The notes below the pieces were generated by a model. The model searched no databases. It saw only the letters and a program-made list of their open reading frames with translations, and was not told the DNA's origin. A stretch of DNA of 64,000 nt from JAJXZP01 sp963787185 (GTDB lineage Bacteria > Spirochaetota > Spirochaetia > Treponematales > Rectinemataceae), in contig CAWBCC010000026.1 in the NCBI GenBank assembly GCA_963787185.1, positions 1 to 64,000 on the forward strand, read 5' to 3'. The stretch's first letter is position 1. Every line of letters starts with the position of its first letter. The translations under genes were made by a program, and so were the position numbers. Below, piece by piece: positions 51,292 to 60,653 of the stretch.

Positions 51292-52632
51292 TCATCGCCC
51301 CGACGCGAGCTCCCAATCGAAATAGGCCGCAAGATACTCGTAGACGGCGGAGTAGTACTGAATGCGCGAGCCGTCCAGGTTGAGCGAGGCCTGGCTGAGT
51401 TGGATCTGCGTGACCATGCCGCTCTTCAGGGAAAGGCCGGCCTGATCGAAGGCCTTCTGCGCGGCTGCGACCAGGAGCGCCGCGGTATCGATGCGGGTCC
51501 GCGCCTCGTCGAGGCGCAGCCGGACGCTCGTGAGCTCGTTCCGCACGTCCTCGCGCTTCTTGGCGAGAGAGATCTCGTTTTTCTCGCTATCGATCTTTCC
51601 CGCCGCCAGCTTGGCTTCGAGATAGCCGCCGGTATATACGGGAAGGTTCACCGTGACTGAAAGCTGGACGGCGAAGGGTTGCAAGTTCCCTGCGCCGATG
51701 AGTGCCGCCGCGCTGTTTCCGCTCATATTCTGGTAATCCGCATCGAAACTGGCCGCGACCGTGGGGAGATAGGCGGCCATTGCGCTCTCGACCGCGAGCT
51801 CGCCGAGCTTCTCCTGGCGGATGAGCAATTCGTAGTCGGGCCTGGCCGCGAGAGCCTCGCCGAGGCTCACGTCGGCCGGAGGTTCGGGGAATTTGTCGAT
51901 GTGTTCCGTCAGCTCGACCTCTTCTCCGGCATCGATGCCGGCCAGGGACCTGAGGTTCACGAGGACGAGCGAGTAGTCCCGGCGGGCCTCAGCGAGCTCG
52001 GGAATTTTGCTCTTCCAGTCGACCTCCGCCATGAGGGCGTCGAGCTGCGTGGCCGCGCCCGCCTCGAATTTGATCTTGATGTTCTCGTAGTTCTCGCGGG
52101 CGATGCGCTCCGCGGCTTCCTTGACCTTGACGACCTCGCCGAGAAGGAGTGTCTGATAGTAGAGCTTCTCGGCCGCGTTCAGGACGACCCTTCGCTGGTA
52201 CTCGTAGGCCGTCGCGGTCGCCCGCTGACCCTCCTCGGCCTGATGATAGTTCTCCAGTGCCTGAAGGTTGAATAGGGAGAGACTGACGCCGCCTGCGATG
52301 GAAAACGTATTGTCGTAGTCGGATTTCCCGCTTTCATAGATCAACGGATACACGCCGTCCATCAGCTGTCCGCTCGCGTAAGCCGCCGAGGGCTGATTTA
52401 TGTCGTTGAGGTTGCGCGTGTAGCCGCCTTGAAGCCCCAGCTTGGGCAAGAGAGGGGAGAGCGCCTCGCGGCGCGTCTGCTCCGCCGCGTCGACATCCCG
52501 CCGCGCAAGCTCGAGGTCCCGGTTGTGCGTCTCGACGAGCTTCAGGTAATAAGCGAGATCGTAATCGGCGGCCCGGGCGCCGTATGCGGCGCAGAGCAGG
52601 AGAGTCGCGATTATCGCCGTTTTATGCCTCAT
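51292..52632 (-). CDS. TolC-family outer-membrane efflux protein
   Basis: 446 residues with signal peptide (1-21). The two-fold repeat of long helices (DYDLAYYLKLVETHNRDLELARRDVDAAEQ; ALAARPDYELLIRQEKLGELAVE) and the short strands between them are the OEP/TolC pattern. It overlaps the 3' end of the RND gene by 11 bases and is the last gene of the tripartite pump operon. A small GACCCG-CT-CGGGTC hairpin overlaps the stop codon. Confidence 0.9.
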   Translation of the reverse strand: MRHKTAIIATLLLCAAYGARAADYDLAYYLKLVETHNRDLELARRDVDAAEQTRREALSPLLPKLGLQGGYTRNLNDINQPSAAYASGQLMDGVYPLIYESGKSDYDNTFSIAGGVSLSLFNLQALENYHQAEEGQRATATAYEYQRRVVLNAAEKLYYQTLLLGEVVKVKEAAERIARENYENIKIKFEAGAATQLDALMAEVDWKSKIPELAEARRDYSLVLVNLRSLAGIDAGEEVELTEHIDKFPEPPADVSLGEALAARPDYELLIRQEKLGELAVESAMAAYLPTVAASFDADYQNMSGNSAAALIGAGNLQPFAVQLSVTVNLPVYTGGYLEAKLAAGKIDSEKNEISLAKKREDVRNELTSVRLRLDEARTRIDTAALLVAAAQKAFDQAGLSLKSGMVTQIQLSQASLNLDGSRIQYYSAVYEYLAAYFDWELASGR

Positions 52633-55600
52633 GCCTTGACTCCTTGTGGGCGATCCGCCGGCCGGCCGTGAGATTCTCGAGGGCCGGGATGATGTAGAGG
52701 GTGAGGAAGGTCGAGCTGACGAGGCCGCCGATGGTCACGATGCCCATGGGTACCCGCATCTCGGCGCCCGAAGCTCCGACGCCCAGGGCCATGGGCAGGA
52801 GGCTCATGATTATGGCCGTGTTGCTCATGAGGATGGGCTTGAGTTTGACTTTGCAGGACTCGACCAGGGCTTCCGCGACCCCGGATCCCTCCCCGCGGAG
52901 CCTGTTGTAGTACTCCAGAATGAGAATGGCGTTGGTGACGGCGAGGCCGATGAGCATGACTATGCCGAGCATCGCCAGAACATTGACGGCTTTTCCCGTC
53001 AGGGCCACGGCCGCGACGACTCCGATGACGAAGAGCGGCACGGTGGCGAGTATGAGCAGCGGTTGTCTGAAGTTTTCGAGCGTTCCGGCGAGGATCATGA
53101 AGACGATCACGACGGCCAGGACGAAGACGCCTGCGAGATCGCGCACCGTCTCCTTGAATATCTGCGCGGTTCCCGTGTCCCGGACCGAGTAGCCGGAGGG
53201 GAACTCGATCCGGGCGAGGGCGGCGCTCACCGCAGCCATGGCCGCGGATTGGACCGTGCCGGGGAGGAGATCGGCGGTGAACTCGATCGACTTGGCCCTG
53301 TCCGAATGCATGATCTTGCTGTAGCCGTCGGTGAACTCCAGCGATGCGTAGTGCGACAGGGGGAAGACGCCGCGGGGCCCGACGACGGGGATGTTGCGCA
53401 GATCCTCGATGCTGCGCAGGGAATCTTTCTTGAGCATGACGCGTATGTCGTATTCGTCGCCGCCCTCCTTGTAGGTCGAGAGCACTATTCCGTCCACGGC
53501 CGCGCGGAGCGTCAGGGCGACCTCCTGCACCGTGAGCCCGTCCTCCGAAATCATCCTGCGGTCGGGAACGAAGGAAAGTTCCGGCTTGCCGGGGCGAGAG
53601 CTCGAGTCGACGTTGACGAGGCCGGGAACCCGGCTCAGCGCGTCCATCACCCGGAGTCCGATGCCCTGGAGGACGGCGTTGTCGGGTCCTTGGATCATGA
53701 AATCCACCGGAGACATATTCCCCCCGCCCATGCTTATCTCCGATAGCGGGGAGACTCTGATCGACGCTCCCGGTATGTCCGAAAGCTTTTCGGTGAAGAG
53801 AGCGGCCAAGTCCTTGTTGCCGAGTTTTCTTCGGGTTTTCGGCACGAGGGTGACATCCATCCTGGCCAGGTTCACGTCCTTGTCCATGTCCGATTGGTAG
53901 CCCAGATCGGTGAGTATCCGGCCGACTTCGCGGTATCCCTTGAGGCGCGATTCGATGGTTTCGCAGACGGAGGCCGTCCTGTCGATGTCGCTTCCCAGGG
54001 GGAGTTCGACGAGGATCTCTATCTTTCCCCCGTCGGTTTGAGGAAGGAGTTCGAATTTGAGCGATGGGAAGAGGGCCGCCGAGGCGACGAAGAGAAGCAA
54101 CGAAGCCGAGACGACGGCGGCGCTTCTTCTTTTGTTCGCCACGAGGGCGCGAACCGAGGCCGCGTAGCCCCTCTCCCACGAAGCGAACATCCGGTCGAGC
54201 AGGCGTCCCAGGCGCCCCGGCTCGGGCGTCCGCTCGGGCAGGATGCGCGACGCCATCATGGGCGTCAGGGTGAAGGACATGAGTACCGAGAAGACGGTCG
54301 CGAAGACGATCGTGTAGGCGAAATCGCCCATGGTCGAGCCCATGACGCCCGACATATTGGCCATGGGGACGAATACTGCGATGTGCGTCAAAGTCGAAGC
54401 TATCACGGCGACCGTAACCTCGCGGGTTCCCCGCGAGGCGGCTTCGGCCTTGCCGGCCCCGAGGCTCTTGTACCTGAAGATGCTCTCGAGCACGACGACG
54501 GCGTCCGATACGAGGATGCCGGTCGAGGTCGAAAGGCCCATCAGCGAGAGGATGTTGAGGGAGATGCCGGCGGCCCGCATGATCATGAAGGTCGCGATTA
54601 TCGAGAACGGCATCGCGAGGACTATGATGAGCGTGGAACGGAGGTCGTGGAGGAAAAAGAGGAGAACGAGGGCGGTCAGGGCTATGGCCAGCACGACGTT
54701 GAAGAGCGTGTCGTCGACCGAGTCGCGCACGAAGGTGGCGTCCTCGCCGATGATCCTGAGCCTGGCCTTTCCCCCGAGATCCTTCTCGATGCCCGGAAGG
54801 GCGGCCTTGATCTGGTCGACGATCTTGACGGTGTTCGCGGAAGGGTTTTTCAGGACCTTGAGCAGGATGGCGTCGCCGTTTCGCGTCCCCGCCTCGTTGT
54901 CGAGGAAGACCACCCGCTCGCGGACTTCCGTGCCCGTGTCTCGAACGTCCGCGATCTGGCGCAGCTTGACGACGCCGGTGGGGGAGGGCAGATCGAGATC
55001 GGCCATCTCCCCCAGGCTGCCGAACTCGCCCTTGAAGCGTACGGAGAGGTCCTGTCCTCCGTCTTTGAAGTTGCCGGCGGGCACCTCGAGATTGGCGGCC
55101 TGGAGCAGCCCCGCCACCTGAAGGAGACTCAGCGAGCGGTCGTAGACCTCGTCGCGCCCCAGCTCGACCCTGATCTCCCGCTCCCGGCCGCCCGCGACGT
55201 CGACCTCGCCGACGCCCTCGACCTGCGCGAGCCTGTCCTTGACCGCGTTGTCGGCCAGGGTGCGGAGCTGCGTGGCGTCCATGTCGCCCGCCCCTTCGAG
55301 GACGATGTTCATCACGGGAAAGCTGGAGCCGATGTCCAGCTTCGTGACGGTGGGGCGCTTGGCTCCGGTAGGAAGCTTGTCGAGAATGGCATCGACCTTG
55401 TCCTTGACTTCCTGGGTCGCGAGATCCTCGTCCTTGCCGATCTTGAACTTCACCATGACGATGGAGGCGCCCTCTATGGAATACGAGGTGATGGAATCCA
55501 GCTGGGCCAGGGAGGCGACCTCGTCTTCGATTTTCTTGGTCACCTGACTCTCGATGACGAGGGGCCCCGCTCCGGGATAGATAGTTTGGACGGTGACATA

Positions 55601-55729
55601 GGGTATCTTGGGAGTGGGAATGAGGCTGAGCGGGATATTGAAGTAGGCGATGACGCCGAAGACGACGAATACGAGAAGGAACATGGTGACGAGGACGGGG
55701 CGCTTTATGGACAGATCTATTATCGACAT
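52622..55729 (-). CDS. RND-family efflux transporter (HAE1-like)
   Basis: 1035 residues, full length, with 12 expected transmembrane helices in the usual 1+5+1+5 arrangement. DLSIKRPVLVTMFLLVFVVFG, PTPKIPYVTVQTIYPGAGP and the second-half IKRPV-equivalent loop fit HAE1 pumps. In TM4 the proton-relay pair is S408-D409 instead of Asp-Asp (GILVSDAVVVLES). In TM10 the position of the AcrB relay lysine is Thr (GLAVTNAILILEY). Substrates are unknown. It lies two bases after the membrane fusion protein gene. Confidence 0.92.
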   Translation of the reverse strand: MSIIDLSIKRPVLVTMFLLVFVVFGVIAYFNIPLSLIPTPKIPYVTVQTIYPGAGPLVIESQVTKKIEDEVASLAQLDSITSYSIEGASIVMVKFKIGKDEDLATQEVKDKVDAILDKLPTGAKRPTVTKLDIGSSFPVMNIVLEGAGDMDATQLRTLADNAVKDRLAQVEGVGEVDVAGGREREIRVELGRDEVYDRSLSLLQVAGLLQAANLEVPAGNFKDGGQDLSVRFKGEFGSLGEMADLDLPSPTGVVKLRQIADVRDTGTEVRERVVFLDNEAGTRNGDAILLKVLKNPSANTVKIVDQIKAALPGIEKDLGGKARLRIIGEDATFVRDSVDDTLFNVVLAIALTALVLLFFLHDLRSTLIIVLAMPFSIIATFMIMRAAGISLNILSLMGLSTSTGILVSDAVVVLESIFRYKSLGAGKAEAASRGTREVTVAVIASTLTHIAVFVPMANMSGVMGSTMGDFAYTIVFATVFSVLMSFTLTPMMASRILPERTPEPGRLGRLLDRMFASWERGYAASVRALVANKRRSAAVVSASLLLFVASAALFPSLKFELLPQTDGGKIEILVELPLGSDIDRTASVCETIESRLKGYREVGRILTDLGYQSDMDKDVNLARMDVTLVPKTRRKLGNKDLAALFTEKLSDIPGASIRVSPLSEISMGGGNMSPVDFMIQGPDNAVLQGIGLRVMDALSRVPGLVNVDSSSRPGKPELSFVPDRRMISEDGLTVQEVALTLRAAVDGIVLSTYKEGGDEYDIRVMLKKDSLRSIEDLRNIPVVGPRGVFPLSHYASLEFTDGYSKIMHSDRAKSIEFTADLLPGTVQSAAMAAVSAALARIEFPSGYSVRDTGTAQIFKETVRDLAGVFVLAVVIVFMILAGTLENFRQPLLILATVPLFVIGVVAAVALTGKAVNVLAMLGIVMLIGLAVTNAILILEYYNRLRGEGSGVAEALVESCKVKLKPILMSNTAIIMSLLPMALGVGASGAEMRVPMGIVTIGGLVSSTFLTLYIIPALENLTAGRRIAHKESRHEA

Positions 55730-55731
55730 GG

Positions 55732-56778
55732 CTACTCCTGCGCCGCTATCCGGATTTTCGTTCCGTCCGAGAGATTCTGTGCTCCTTCCGTTACGAGTTC
55801 GTCCCCCGGCCGAAGACCGTCCACTATTTCGAAGGATAGGTCGGACTGGCGCCCCATGGTGAGCTTGCGTCGCTGCGCGACTCCTTTCTCGACGACGAAG
55901 GCGTAGTAATCTCCGCCTTCGTGGATGAGTTCGTCGAGATGCGCAACGACCGCGTCGGAGCGGTAGACTTCGACGGAAATGTCGGCGGAACCTCCACTGG
56001 CGAGGGCGAATAGGGGATCCGCGAAAGTCGCCGTCACGGGGAAGGCCTTTTGCCGCGCATCCATCACGAGAGCGACCTGCGTTATGGCACCGCGCAGCGG
56101 CGTCCCCATCCCTTCCACGACGGCGACCTGACCCGTCCTGATCCGGCGGATCTCATCCGCCCCGACCCACAGCTTCGCCTCGATCGCGTCGAGCCTGGAG
56201 ACGGTGAAAAGCGGAGAGCCCGGATTGACGTTATCGGAGACCTGGACGTCGAGCCGCGTGATGTAGCCATCGATGGGGGCCTTGAGATTGATCATGTCGT
56301 CGATGGTCTTGAAGCCGGCCTGGGCCTGGGCGTACTGCACCTTGACGGCGTCGAAGTCCTGAGGAGAGACGGCGGAATTCTCGAACATCGTGTTGAATCG
56401 CTTATACGTCGCCTTGGCGCTCTCCAAAGCCACCTTGGCCTGCTGATAGGTCGCGTTGTCCTGAGAAAACCTGACTATGACGTCGTCCCTGTGGACGAAA
56501 TCTCCGACCGCGCCGTGAATTTCCCGAACCACCTCGGGCAGGGAGGCCGAAACCGCGGCTTCGGACCGGGCGTTGAGGGTGGCAGGGTATTGGAGGTAGA
56601 CGGAGAAAGGCTCGAGGACTATCCGTCTCACCTTCACGGGCATCCCTTCTTCGGCGTGGATCTGCTCCATGCTCTTCTGGGCCGTCTGAGCCTTTGCCGC
56701 GACGCAGGCGCCGAAGAGGGCGAGCGAGGAAAGAGAAAGACCGGCAAGGAAGAGGATTGGTGGACGGGACCAACTCAT
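55732..56778 (-). CDS. RND membrane fusion (periplasmic adaptor) protein
   Basis: 348 residues from ATG 56778 with AGGAGAT well placed; a start 19 codons earlier lies in the operator region. N-terminal signal/anchor (ILFLAGLSLSSLALFGACVAA). The barrel-sandwich halves are VREIHGAVGDFVHRDDVIVRF and INLKAPIDGYITRLDVQVSDNVNPG, flanking a short helical hairpin (QQAKVALESAKATYKRFN). First gene of the pump operon, with a TetR-type operator upstream. Confidence 0.9.
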   Translation of the reverse strand: MSWSRPPILFLAGLSLSSLALFGACVAAKAQTAQKSMEQIHAEEGMPVKVRRIVLEPFSVYLQYPATLNARSEAAVSASLPEVVREIHGAVGDFVHRDDVIVRFSQDNATYQQAKVALESAKATYKRFNTMFENSAVSPQDFDAVKVQYAQAQAGFKTIDDMINLKAPIDGYITRLDVQVSDNVNPGSPLFTVSRLDAIEAKLWVGADEIRRIRTGQVAVVEGMGTPLRGAITQVALVMDARQKAFPVTATFADPLFALASGGSADISVEVYRSDAVVAHLDELIHEGGDYYAFVVEKGVAQRRKLTMGRQSDLSFEIVDGLRPGDELVTEGAQNLSDGTKIRIAAQE

Positions 56779-56862
56779 TTGGTATCTCCTTTTGGCGAAA
56801 CTATTAACAAAGAAGGCAAGCGAAATATTGATCATCGGTCATAAATGATCGATCTTCATAAA

Positions 56863-56875
56863 TGAATGATGTTCA
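56863..56875. promoter_or_regulatory. TetR-family operator of the efflux operon
   Basis: TGAA-N5-TTCA within AATGAA-N5-TTCATT (56861-56877), beside two CATAAATGA direct repeats (56840 and 56858). The same TGAA-N5-TTCA lies upstream of the TetR gene. Confidence 0.6.
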
Positions 56876-56887
56876 TTGCAATGTAAG

Positions 56888-56917
56888 AAAAAAGCCTCGG
56901 GCTGTCAAGCCCGAGGC
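56888..56917 (-). terminator. Intrinsic terminator of the TetR gene
   Basis: Perfect 11-base stem (56893-56903 with 56907-56917 region, GTCA loop at 56904-56907) followed on the minus strand by a run of T. It separates the regulator from the pump operon. Confidence 0.85.
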
Positions 56918-56937
56918 TCTGTCTTTAGTTTTCAGTC

Positions 56938-57603
56938 TTACGTACGAGCCGGGGCAGCGCCGAGGGCGTGGAGGAGGAAGCGCTTGAAGGATTCCGCGAT
57001 TTCCAAGGCCGAATAGCCCGTCGAGAAGCCGATATCCTTGCTTCCTGCCGGCGAAAGAAAAAAGTCGAAGACCGACACTCCGAAAACGCATTGAAAGATT
57101 ATGTAGGCCAGCAGTCGCGGATTTTCCTCGATTTCAAGCGAGCCGTCGGAGCGGCCTGTCTTGAAGGCTTCGGCGATGAGATCGATGATGCTGGATATTT
57201 CTGCGGACTGAAAGTTGTCGGCGCTGTTGAGCAAATCGCCCGACCACCGCTGGGAGAAGAGAATCTGGGCGAAGAGCCGCATCTCCGTGTCCAGACTCCA
57301 GCGGCTGAAGCCGTCGATCAGAACCTCGAACTTCCTGCGGCCGCTTTGAACGGTGGTCATGGCCGACTCGGCAGACTCGACGATTTCCGCCACGCGTTCG
57401 CTCACGAGGGCATCGACGATGTCCACCTTCGTCTTGAAATGCAGGTAGACGGCCCCTACGCTGACGTCGGCGCGCTGCGCTATGTCGCGGATCGTCGCCT
57501 TCTCGAAGCCTCCTTCGACGACGAAGAGCTCCCGGGCGGCCGCCAGCAGCCGCTGTCTGGTTTCCTGACGTTTGCGTTCGACGCGGGATTCCACGGCGCT
57601 CAT
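56938..57603 (-). CDS. TetR-family transcriptional regulator
   Basis: 221 residues. N-terminal TetR helix-turn-helix: RQRLLAAARELFVVEGGFEKATIRDIAQRADVSVGAVYLHF (about 16-56). The C-terminal ligand and dimerisation domain is variable. It lies upstream of and in the same direction as the tripartite pump, separated by a terminator and an operator. It probably represses both the pump and itself through the TGAA-N5-TTCA sites and is released by a pump substrate. Confidence 0.9.
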   Translation of the reverse strand: MSAVESRVERKRQETRQRLLAAARELFVVEGGFEKATIRDIAQRADVSVGAVYLHFKTKVDIVDALVSERVAEIVESAESAMTTVQSGRRKFEVLIDGFSRWSLDTEMRLFAQILFSQRWSGDLLNSADNFQSAEISSIIDLIAEAFKTGRSDGSLEIEENPRLLAYIIFQCVFGVSVFDFFLSPAGSKDIGFSTGYSALEIAESFKRFLLHALGAAPART

Positions 57604-57624
57604 GCGACATTCCCCATCGGTTTA

Positions 57625-57637
57625 TGAACCATATTCA
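57625..57637. promoter_or_regulatory. Autoregulatory operator of the TetR gene
   Basis: TGAA-N5-TTCA, same half-sites and spacing as the site at 56863-56875, 22-34 bases upstream of the TetR start. Confidence 0.5.
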
Positions 57638-57726
57638 CAATTTTACATAGAAGATCGGCCCGGTCAAGTCGTAGGCTCCTGCGCGATTTCCGGAGTGCGG
57701 GCGACGCCGGGACGAGCAAACCTCGT

Positions 57727-58989
57727 TCAACTCATTCGCGCGCCGGCGCGTCTGACGTTCCGCGACCATCTGAGGGCGCGGAGCCGCGCCGCGCGCCTGG
57801 ACCCGCGCCTGATGATCCGCTCGAAGAAGTCCAGGAGGCGGTCCGTGGTGGAGTCGATGCTGTAGGAGCGCGCCCAGGCGACTGCCTCGGCCGACTTGGC
57901 GCGCCTGAGCTCCTCGTCGCCGAGCAGGCGGAGCACGGCGCGGGCGAACTCCTCGAGATCGTCGGGAACCATGAAGCCGCCGTTGTCGCCCCGCATGACG
58001 TCGCAGGTGCCCATCTCGCCTATGGCCACCACGGGCGTGCCGACGGCCATGGCCTCGATGGTGCACAGGCCGAGCGTCTCGGTCTTGGAGGGGAAGACGA
58101 AGACGTCGCAGGCCGCGTAGATGGGCGGCAGCTCCGAGCGGGGCAGATAGCCCGTGAAGGCTACCCGGTCGGCGAGGCCGCGGGAGGCCACGAGGGCCTC
58201 GAGGGCCGCGCGGTGGGGACCGCCGCCCACGACGAAGAGGGAGAGGTCTTCGCGCTCGGCGAGGAGGCGCCGGAGGAGGGAGACCAGGAAGTCGGTGTTC
58301 TTCTCTTCGGTGACGCGGCCCGCGAACAGAAGTATGCGCCTGCCGGCGAGCGCGGGGTAGCGTGCCGCGAGCGCGGCTCGGTGGCGCCCGATCTCGGCGG
58401 AAGGAAAGGGCGCGAAGTTGGGGGATATGCCCGAGGGGATGACGTGGATGGGCTTGCGGATGCCGTAACCCTTCAATATGCGCTCCATGGAATGCGAGGG
58501 CGTCACGACGGCGTCGGCGGTTCCGAATATGCGGCGCATCAGGAAGCGCACCGTGCCCTTGAGCACCTCGCTGTCGACCGTGGTGATGTAGTTGGCCACG
58601 TAATGCTCGTAGTCGGTGTGGGAGCAGAGCACGAACGGAAGGCCGCGCCTCCGGGCGTAGAGCCTGCCGGCTATCTGCATCGAGAATTCGGTCTGGCCGT
58701 AGACGAGGTCCGGACGGAAATGATCCAGGGCCGAGAAGATCGCGCGGAAGGCCGTGACGTGCACGAGTCTGTCCTCGGTGGAGACCGCGGAGGCGCTCGA
58801 GGGAAAGCGCAGCACGGGCGGATCGGTCGGAGAAGACTCGTCGAAGCCTTCGGCGCAGTCGGGGTATTCGGGGCAAAGCACGACGACGTCATGACCGCGG
58901 CGCCCGAGCTCGGTCGCGAAGGTCTGCACGGACACGCTGACGCCGTTCACGCGGGGCCAATAGCTGTCGGTGAGAAATGCTACTCTCAA
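57727..58989 (-). CDS. GT4 diacylglycerol glycosyltransferase-like protein
   Basis: 420 residues from TTG 58989, with AGGAG five bases upstream. VAFLTDSYWPRVNGVSVSVQTFATELGRRGHDV is the start typical of 1,2-diacylglycerol 3-glucosyltransferases. SHTDYEHYVANY, TPSHSMERILKGYG, GRVTEEKNTDFLVSLL and the E-x7-E motif in SKTETLGLCTIEAMAVG follow. It probably glucosylates membrane diacylglycerol. The basic C-terminus (RRGSRRAARLRALRWSRNVRRAG) could hold it on the membrane. Own promoter, divergent from the 59109 gene. Confidence 0.87.
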   Translation of the reverse strand: MRVAFLTDSYWPRVNGVSVSVQTFATELGRRGHDVVVLCPEYPDCAEGFDESSPTDPPVLRFPSSASAVSTEDRLVHVTAFRAIFSALDHFRPDLVYGQTEFSMQIAGRLYARRRGLPFVLCSHTDYEHYVANYITTVDSEVLKGTVRFLMRRIFGTADAVVTPSHSMERILKGYGIRKPIHVIPSGISPNFAPFPSAEIGRHRAALAARYPALAGRRILLFAGRVTEEKNTDFLVSLLRRLLAEREDLSLFVVGGGPHRAALEALVASRGLADRVAFTGYLPRSELPPIYAACDVFVFPSKTETLGLCTIEAMAVGTPVVAIGEMGTCDVMRGDNGGFMVPDDLEEFARAVLRLLGDEELRRAKSAEAVAWARSYSIDSTTDRLLDFFERIIRRGSRRAARLRALRWSRNVRRAGARMS

Positions 58990-59014
58990 ACTGGCTCCTT
59001 TATGTGGCCGATTG

Positions 59015-59044
59015 ATAATATCCCGCTCTCCCGAATCGCGACAA
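59015..59044 (-). promoter_or_regulatory. Promoter of the 57727 GT4 gene
   Basis: Minus strand TTGTCG, 18 bases, TATTAT, upstream of TTG 58989. Confidence 0.5.
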
Positions 59045-59062
59045 TCTCCCCGCCGAAGTCGA

Positions 59063-59091
59063 TGGACAATGGCCGGGGGCCTCCCTATAGT
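59063..59091 (+). promoter_or_regulatory. Promoter of the 59109 envelope protein gene
   Basis: TGGACA, 17 bases, TATAGT, followed by GGAGG and ATG 59109. Confidence 0.65.
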
Positions 59092-59108
59092 GTGCGGCGG
59101 AGGTCGTC

Positions 59109-60626
59109 ATGCGCAATGCTCCGAGCATTCTCGTCCGAACCGCCGCCCTGGTTTTCGCCTGCGCGGGCCTGAGCCTATCCGCCCAGGCTACCCAGGCGGC
59201 CGCCCCCCTCCCCGCCGTACAGGGTTTGGTCTTGCGCACCGCCCTCGACGTCGTCGCCGAATACACCTACCGCAGCGCCGACGAGCTCGTGGAACCCTAC
59301 ACCGTCAAGAACGGCATAGACTTCACCAATAACTACCTCGACGCTCCGCCTCTCGCGCGCCTATCCCTGGATCTCGGCAGCATTTACGGGCTGTCTCTGG
59401 GCTTCTCGGTGGACGTACGCAGGCAGTTCGGTCCCTCCTACGAGGGATACTTCCCCACGTCCAACCTGCCCGTGGGCTTCTCGAACGGCGCTTCGTACAT
59501 TCCGCCCTCCAACAATGCCATCAGCCGGGGAGTGATTTCCTGGACGAGCTCATTCCTGGACCTGAGCATCGGCCGCGACAAGGTGGACTACGGCGGCTTC
59601 GTCCAGGGCAGTATCTTCCCCTCGGACCGCCTGCCCTATCTCGACGCCCTCCGAGCCCGTGCGAGGCTCGGTCCCTTCACTCTCGACTACATGATCTCCA
59701 GCCAGGACGCCATACCCTCCTGGGACGGAATCGATGTCAATCCGAACTCTCCGGCCCCCACCAACGATGGAAGTTTCGGCTATGGCTGGTACGACGATCC
59801 CAATCCCACCTCCATCATCGAGGTCTACCACTCCATCTCCTGGGACTTCGGACAGATTCGCGCCCGCCTGGCCGAGAACGTGATGCTGGCGCGTGTGGGC
59901 AACCGCTACACGGTGACCGACTTTCTGCCCCTGGTCTACTGGCATCAGGCCAGCGTGCTGCCCAACAACTCGACCCTGCTCGCGAGCCTGGACTGGACGC
60001 CGAGCTCGAGTCTTTCGCTTTCCTTCCAGGGGGGGCTGGACGACTTCAACGGCAACACCATCGGGATCCCGGACAACGGGGTACCCACCATCCCCGCCTG
60101 CGTGCTCGGCCTCAAGTACGGGGCGGATACCGCTCTGGGGGCTCTCGACCTCTACCTCGAGGCCGGCTACACGCACTATCTCTGGGGCAATTTCACCGAC
60201 ACCGGCCAGGGCGGTCTCGCGGGCGACGACACGCTCGCGCGCTGCCAGTACCGCTACCTGCTCAGCGACGACGGGGAGGCTGGCCTCATTCCTCTCACGA
60301 GCCCCTATGGGCCGGGGGCGCTGTGGTTCCGCCTCGAGCAGGGGCAGGAGCTCGGCCTGAGCGGGCTGCGCCTCGGCGCCGACATTCTCCTCCTGGGCAA
60401 GAACATCGCCGCCAACCTCATAGACACGCCCTACGACACGACCGACGGCGACGCTCCCTGGGAATTCTACGGTCAGCTCGGTCTCGATCTCCGCTACCGC
60501 AGCGGCGATATGGACTTCACGGTCGCGCCCGCGGCCTGCGACAGGGACGGCACCTGGTGGTTCGAGAGCAGCTTCACCGTGGCATACCATTTCAGGAACA
60601 CGACCCCTATAGCCGCGGTGAAATGA
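59109..60626 (+). CDS. Outer-membrane beta-barrel protein, possibly Wzi-like
   Basis: 505 residues with signal peptide (1-28). The body is rich in short amphipathic strands (ARLSLDLGSIYGLSLGFSVDV, SLDWTPSSSLSLSFQGGL, GLDLRYRSGDMDFTVAPA) and ends in AYHF before a short tail. SFLDLSIGRDKVDYGG followed by FPSDRLPYLDALRARARLG recalls the plug/strand region of capsule-assembly Wzi-type barrels, but this is weak. It could anchor the polysaccharide made by the locus, or be an unrelated porin. Confidence 0.65.
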   Translation: MRNAPSILVRTAALVFACAGLSLSAQATQAAAPLPAVQGLVLRTALDVVAEYTYRSADELVEPYTVKNGIDFTNNYLDAPPLARLSLDLGSIYGLSLGFSVDVRRQFGPSYEGYFPTSNLPVGFSNGASYIPPSNNAISRGVISWTSSFLDLSIGRDKVDYGGFVQGSIFPSDRLPYLDALRARARLGPFTLDYMISSQDAIPSWDGIDVNPNSPAPTNDGSFGYGWYDDPNPTSIIEVYHSISWDFGQIRARLAENVMLARVGNRYTVTDFLPLVYWHQASVLPNNSTLLASLDWTPSSSLSLSFQGGLDDFNGNTIGIPDNGVPTIPACVLGLKYGADTALGALDLYLEAGYTHYLWGNFTDTGQGGLAGDDTLARCQYRYLLSDDGEAGLIPLTSPYGPGALWFRLEQGQELGLSGLRLGADILLLGKNIAANLIDTPYDTTDGDAPWEFYGQLGLDLRYRSGDMDFTVAPAACDRDGTWWFESSFTVAYHFRNTTPIAAVK

Positions 60627-60653
60627 GCGCCGCCCGTCGAGCGGGATAGTGCG

